From positions 20,474 to 84,473 of the forward strand of contig CAYVWB010000010.1 in the NCBI GenBank assembly GCA_964455395.1: 64,000 nucleotides of DNA, given 5' to 3'. The notes under the pieces are model-generated. The model saw nothing but the letters and a program-made list of their open reading frames with translations, searched no databases and was not told the DNA's origin. The stretch is from CAYVWB01 sp964455395 (lineage in GTDB: Bacteria > Desulfobacterota > Desulfovibrionia > Desulfovibrionales > Desulfovibrionaceae). Both the position numbers and the translations under genes were made by a program. Positions within the stretch are counted from its first letter, which is position 1. Each line of letters starts with the position of its first letter. This document shows positions 62,578-64,000 of this stretch, piece after piece.

Positions 62578-62892
62578 TTAGGGGCAGACGGGGCCGGCGC
62601 CGGGCTCAAGGCCGTGCAGATACGCGACGAGGCCATCTTTCTGGTCGCCGTCGATGCGCGCGCCTTTCGCCATCATGCGGCCGATGGTGTCGTCCCACCA
62701 GTCGGCGTCCCGGCCGAGATACTCGCAGATGCGGTCCGTGGCGTGACATTCCGTGCAACGCGTCATGACGAGGGCGGTGGCATCGTCTGCACGGGCGCTG
62801 GCGCCATGGGGGGAAAAGACGCCGGGCAAGGCCAGCGCCGTCACCATTCCCGAAAGCGCAAGGGCTGCGATCAAATATCTGGATGTAAGCAT
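62578..62892 (-). CDS. Small exported monoheme c-type cytochrome
   Basis: A 104-residue protein: signal peptide (LIAALALSGMVTALALPG), one heme site CTECH (46-50), and a C-terminal segment WWDDTIGRMMAKGARI with the likely axial Met, ending in GLVAYLHGLEPG. It looks like a class I cytochrome of the kind with CxxCH...RM..KGA. Periplasmic electron transfer is the likely role. ATG at 62892 follows AGGAG; the longer frame upstream is promoter DNA. Confidence 0.88.
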   Translation of the reverse strand: MLTSRYLIAALALSGMVTALALPGVFSPHGASARADDATALVMTRCTECHATDRICEYLGRDADWWDDTIGRMMAKGARIDGDQKDGLVAYLHGLEPGAGPVCP

Positions 62893-62975
62893 ATACGGAA
62901 CTCCTGGACTTGGCAAATGAGGGATTTTGAGGGTATGCGCTGCCGAGGGCGCGGGTGTCGTCCTGCGCAATATTC

Positions 62976-63004
62976 CTTATACATGATCACTTCGTCGCTG
63001 TCTC
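62976..63004 (-). promoter_or_regulatory. Promoter of the cytochrome gene
   Basis: Minus strand GAGACA (62999-63004), 17-base spacer, TATAAG (62976-62981), in the AT-richer divergent region between the cytochrome and nth genes. Confidence 0.5.
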
Positions 63005-63084
63005 GTGTTGCGGCCTCGAACGCGGACGGAGGCGCCGCCGCCAAGCCCTCAGCCCGCCAGCCCGACAACTCAGGAGCCGCCGCC

Positions 63085-63732
63085 ATGACCGATATCGCAC
63101 GCCGCGCCGAGACGATCCTCCACCGCCTCGAAGCGCGCTACCCCAACGCCAAGCCCGCGTTGGACCACACCAACCCCTGGGAGTTGCTCGTGGCCACCGT
63201 GCTTTCCGCGCAGTGCACGGACGAACGCGTGAACAAGGTGACCCCGGCTTTCTTCCAGCGCTGGCCCACTCCGGAAGCACTGGCGGAAGCGGACCTCGCC
63301 GAGATCGAAGAGGTGGTGCGCTCCACGGGGTTCTTCCGCAACAAGGCCAAGAACCTGCAGCAAGCCGCCGTGCTCCTGCGGGACCACCACCACGGCGCGT
63401 TGCCCCGTGACATGGAAGGCATGCTCGCCTTGCCCGGCGTGGCGCGCAAGACCGCCAACATCGTGCTGAGCAACGCTTTCGGCGTGCACGAAGGCGTCGC
63501 CGTGGACACCCATGTGAAGCGCTTGAGCTTCCGTCTGGGCCTCACCGGGTCCGAGGATGTCAAGAAGATCGAGCGGGATCTCATGGCGCTCTTTCCCCGT
63601 GACCGATGGGGAGACATCAACCATTATCTCGTCTTCTTCGGGCGGGACACCTGCGTCGCCAGAACGCCCCTGTGCAGCCGGTGCGTGTTGGCGGACCTCT
63701 GCCCCCGTCACGGCGTCACCGCCAGCAAATAG
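63085..63732 (+). CDS. nth: Endonuclease III
   Basis: A 215-residue base-excision-repair glycosylase/AP lyase for oxidised pyrimidines. The helix-hairpin-helix LPGVARKTANIVL contains catalytic Lys122; Asp141 is in VDTHVKRL. The 4Fe-4S ligands are Cys190, 197, 200 and 206 with the C-x6-C-x2-C-x5-C spacing. ATG at 63085 (MTDIARRAETIL) with AGGAG upstream gives the standard length; an earlier ATG at 62983 would add 34 non-conserved residues. Confidence 0.96.
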   Translation: MTDIARRAETILHRLEARYPNAKPALDHTNPWELLVATVLSAQCTDERVNKVTPAFFQRWPTPEALAEADLAEIEEVVRSTGFFRNKAKNLQQAAVLLRDHHHGALPRDMEGMLALPGVARKTANIVLSNAFGVHEGVAVDTHVKRLSFRLGLTGSEDVKKIERDLMALFPRDRWGDINHYLVFFGRDTCVARTPLCSRCVLADLCPRHGVTASK

Positions 63733-63819
63733 CTTCAGCGCCGGCGTGCGTCGCCCCATCATGCCGTCATGCTGCGGATGGGGCGGGGGGCTTTCTCGGG
63801 AAGGGGCGCCGCGCACATG

Positions 63820-63853
63820 AAAACGCCCGCCGGCGCGTGTGCGCAGGCGGGCG
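63820..63853 (-). terminator. Terminator of the gene entering from the right edge
   Basis: Minus strand CGCCCGCC/GGCGGGCG stem followed by TTTT. It lies in the 200-base gap after nth and about 80 bases past the stop of the partial right-edge gene. Confidence 0.6.
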
Positions 63854-63932
63854 GGTGTCGGCAAGGCGCCTCGGCATATGGGGTGGGCGCGGACCTCACG
63901 GAGAAGTCGACGCCCTGTCGGAGGTGTTCAGC

Positions 63933-64000
63933 CTAGCGGTTGGCTGCGCCGGGCTCGCAGGGGATGTCCATCCAGCACTGGGTCACGTCGTCGGCGCCGA
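63933..64000 (-). CDS. C-terminal end of an unidentified protein, partial
   Basis: A minus-strand frame enters from the right edge and ends with TAG at 63933. The readable part is about 21 residues, including TQCWMDIPCEPG. Two cysteines in a short stretch are notable, but this is too little to identify. Support is the open frame and the terminator downstream. Confidence 0.45.
   Translation of the reverse strand, partial: GADDVTQCWMDIPCEPGAANR

Overview
The window looks like chromosomal DNA of a motile, Gram-negative, high-G+C deltaproteobacterium, most likely from the Desulfovibrio group. The grounds are the flagellar order flgF-G-A-H-I-J-N-K-L-csrA-fliW with FlgJ fused to an M23 peptidase, the tolQ-R-A-B-pal cluster, the rimP-nusA-ylxR-infB-DUF503-DHH-truB-rpsO-pnp cluster, and the dense use of both strands. 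This is inferred from gene content and order; no rRNA gene is present. There is no prophage, insertion sequence or CRISPR array.

Layout. 1-7.6 kb (+): the 3' part of a hybrid sensor kinase, an aminotransferase and a YhaO/YhaN (SbcD/SbcC-like) nuclease-ATPase pair. 7.6-8.2 kb: a gene-free stretch holding two tandem, diverged copies of a unit of about 240 bp, each with a -35/-10-like element at one end and a hairpin plus T7 terminator at the other; these look like duplicated small RNA genes on the minus strand. 8.3-10.1 kb: an AhpD-fold protein and type I GAPDH. 10.3-18.9 kb (-): an unusual cluster in the transcription order HlyD-type adaptor, dikinase resembling rifampin phosphotransferase, UbiA prenyltransferase, small membrane protein, RND pump, EF-hand protein. 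19-30 kb (-): the translation/RNA-processing superoperon, with tRNA-Gly(CCC) upstream of rimP.

30.6-42 kb (+): the late-hook/rod flagellar operon behind a near-consensus sigma-54 site, ending in csrA and fliW, which overlap. 42-51 kb: a beta-lactamase-fold serine hydrolase, a PP2C phosphatase, an orphan GspE/PilB ATPase, the Tol-Pal system and a sirtuin. 51.8-56.4 kb: a VWA protein divergent from a PhoB-type regulator/kinase pair whose promoter region carries an 11-bp direct repeat. 56.6-63.7 kb: mostly minus-strand housekeeping genes (PHP phosphatase, DUF151 nuclease, miaB, CysC-like kinase, APH-fold phosphotransferase, PfkB kinase, cutA, a one-heme cytochrome) and a plus-strand nth.

Functionally the window joins envelope maintenance (Tol-Pal, RND export), motility assembly with its CsrA/FliW switch, and core translation/RNA turnover. 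The two places most likely to hold undescribed biology are the tandem small-RNA locus at 7.6-8.2 kb and the adaptor-dikinase-prenyltransferase-pump cluster at 10.3-18.9 kb.
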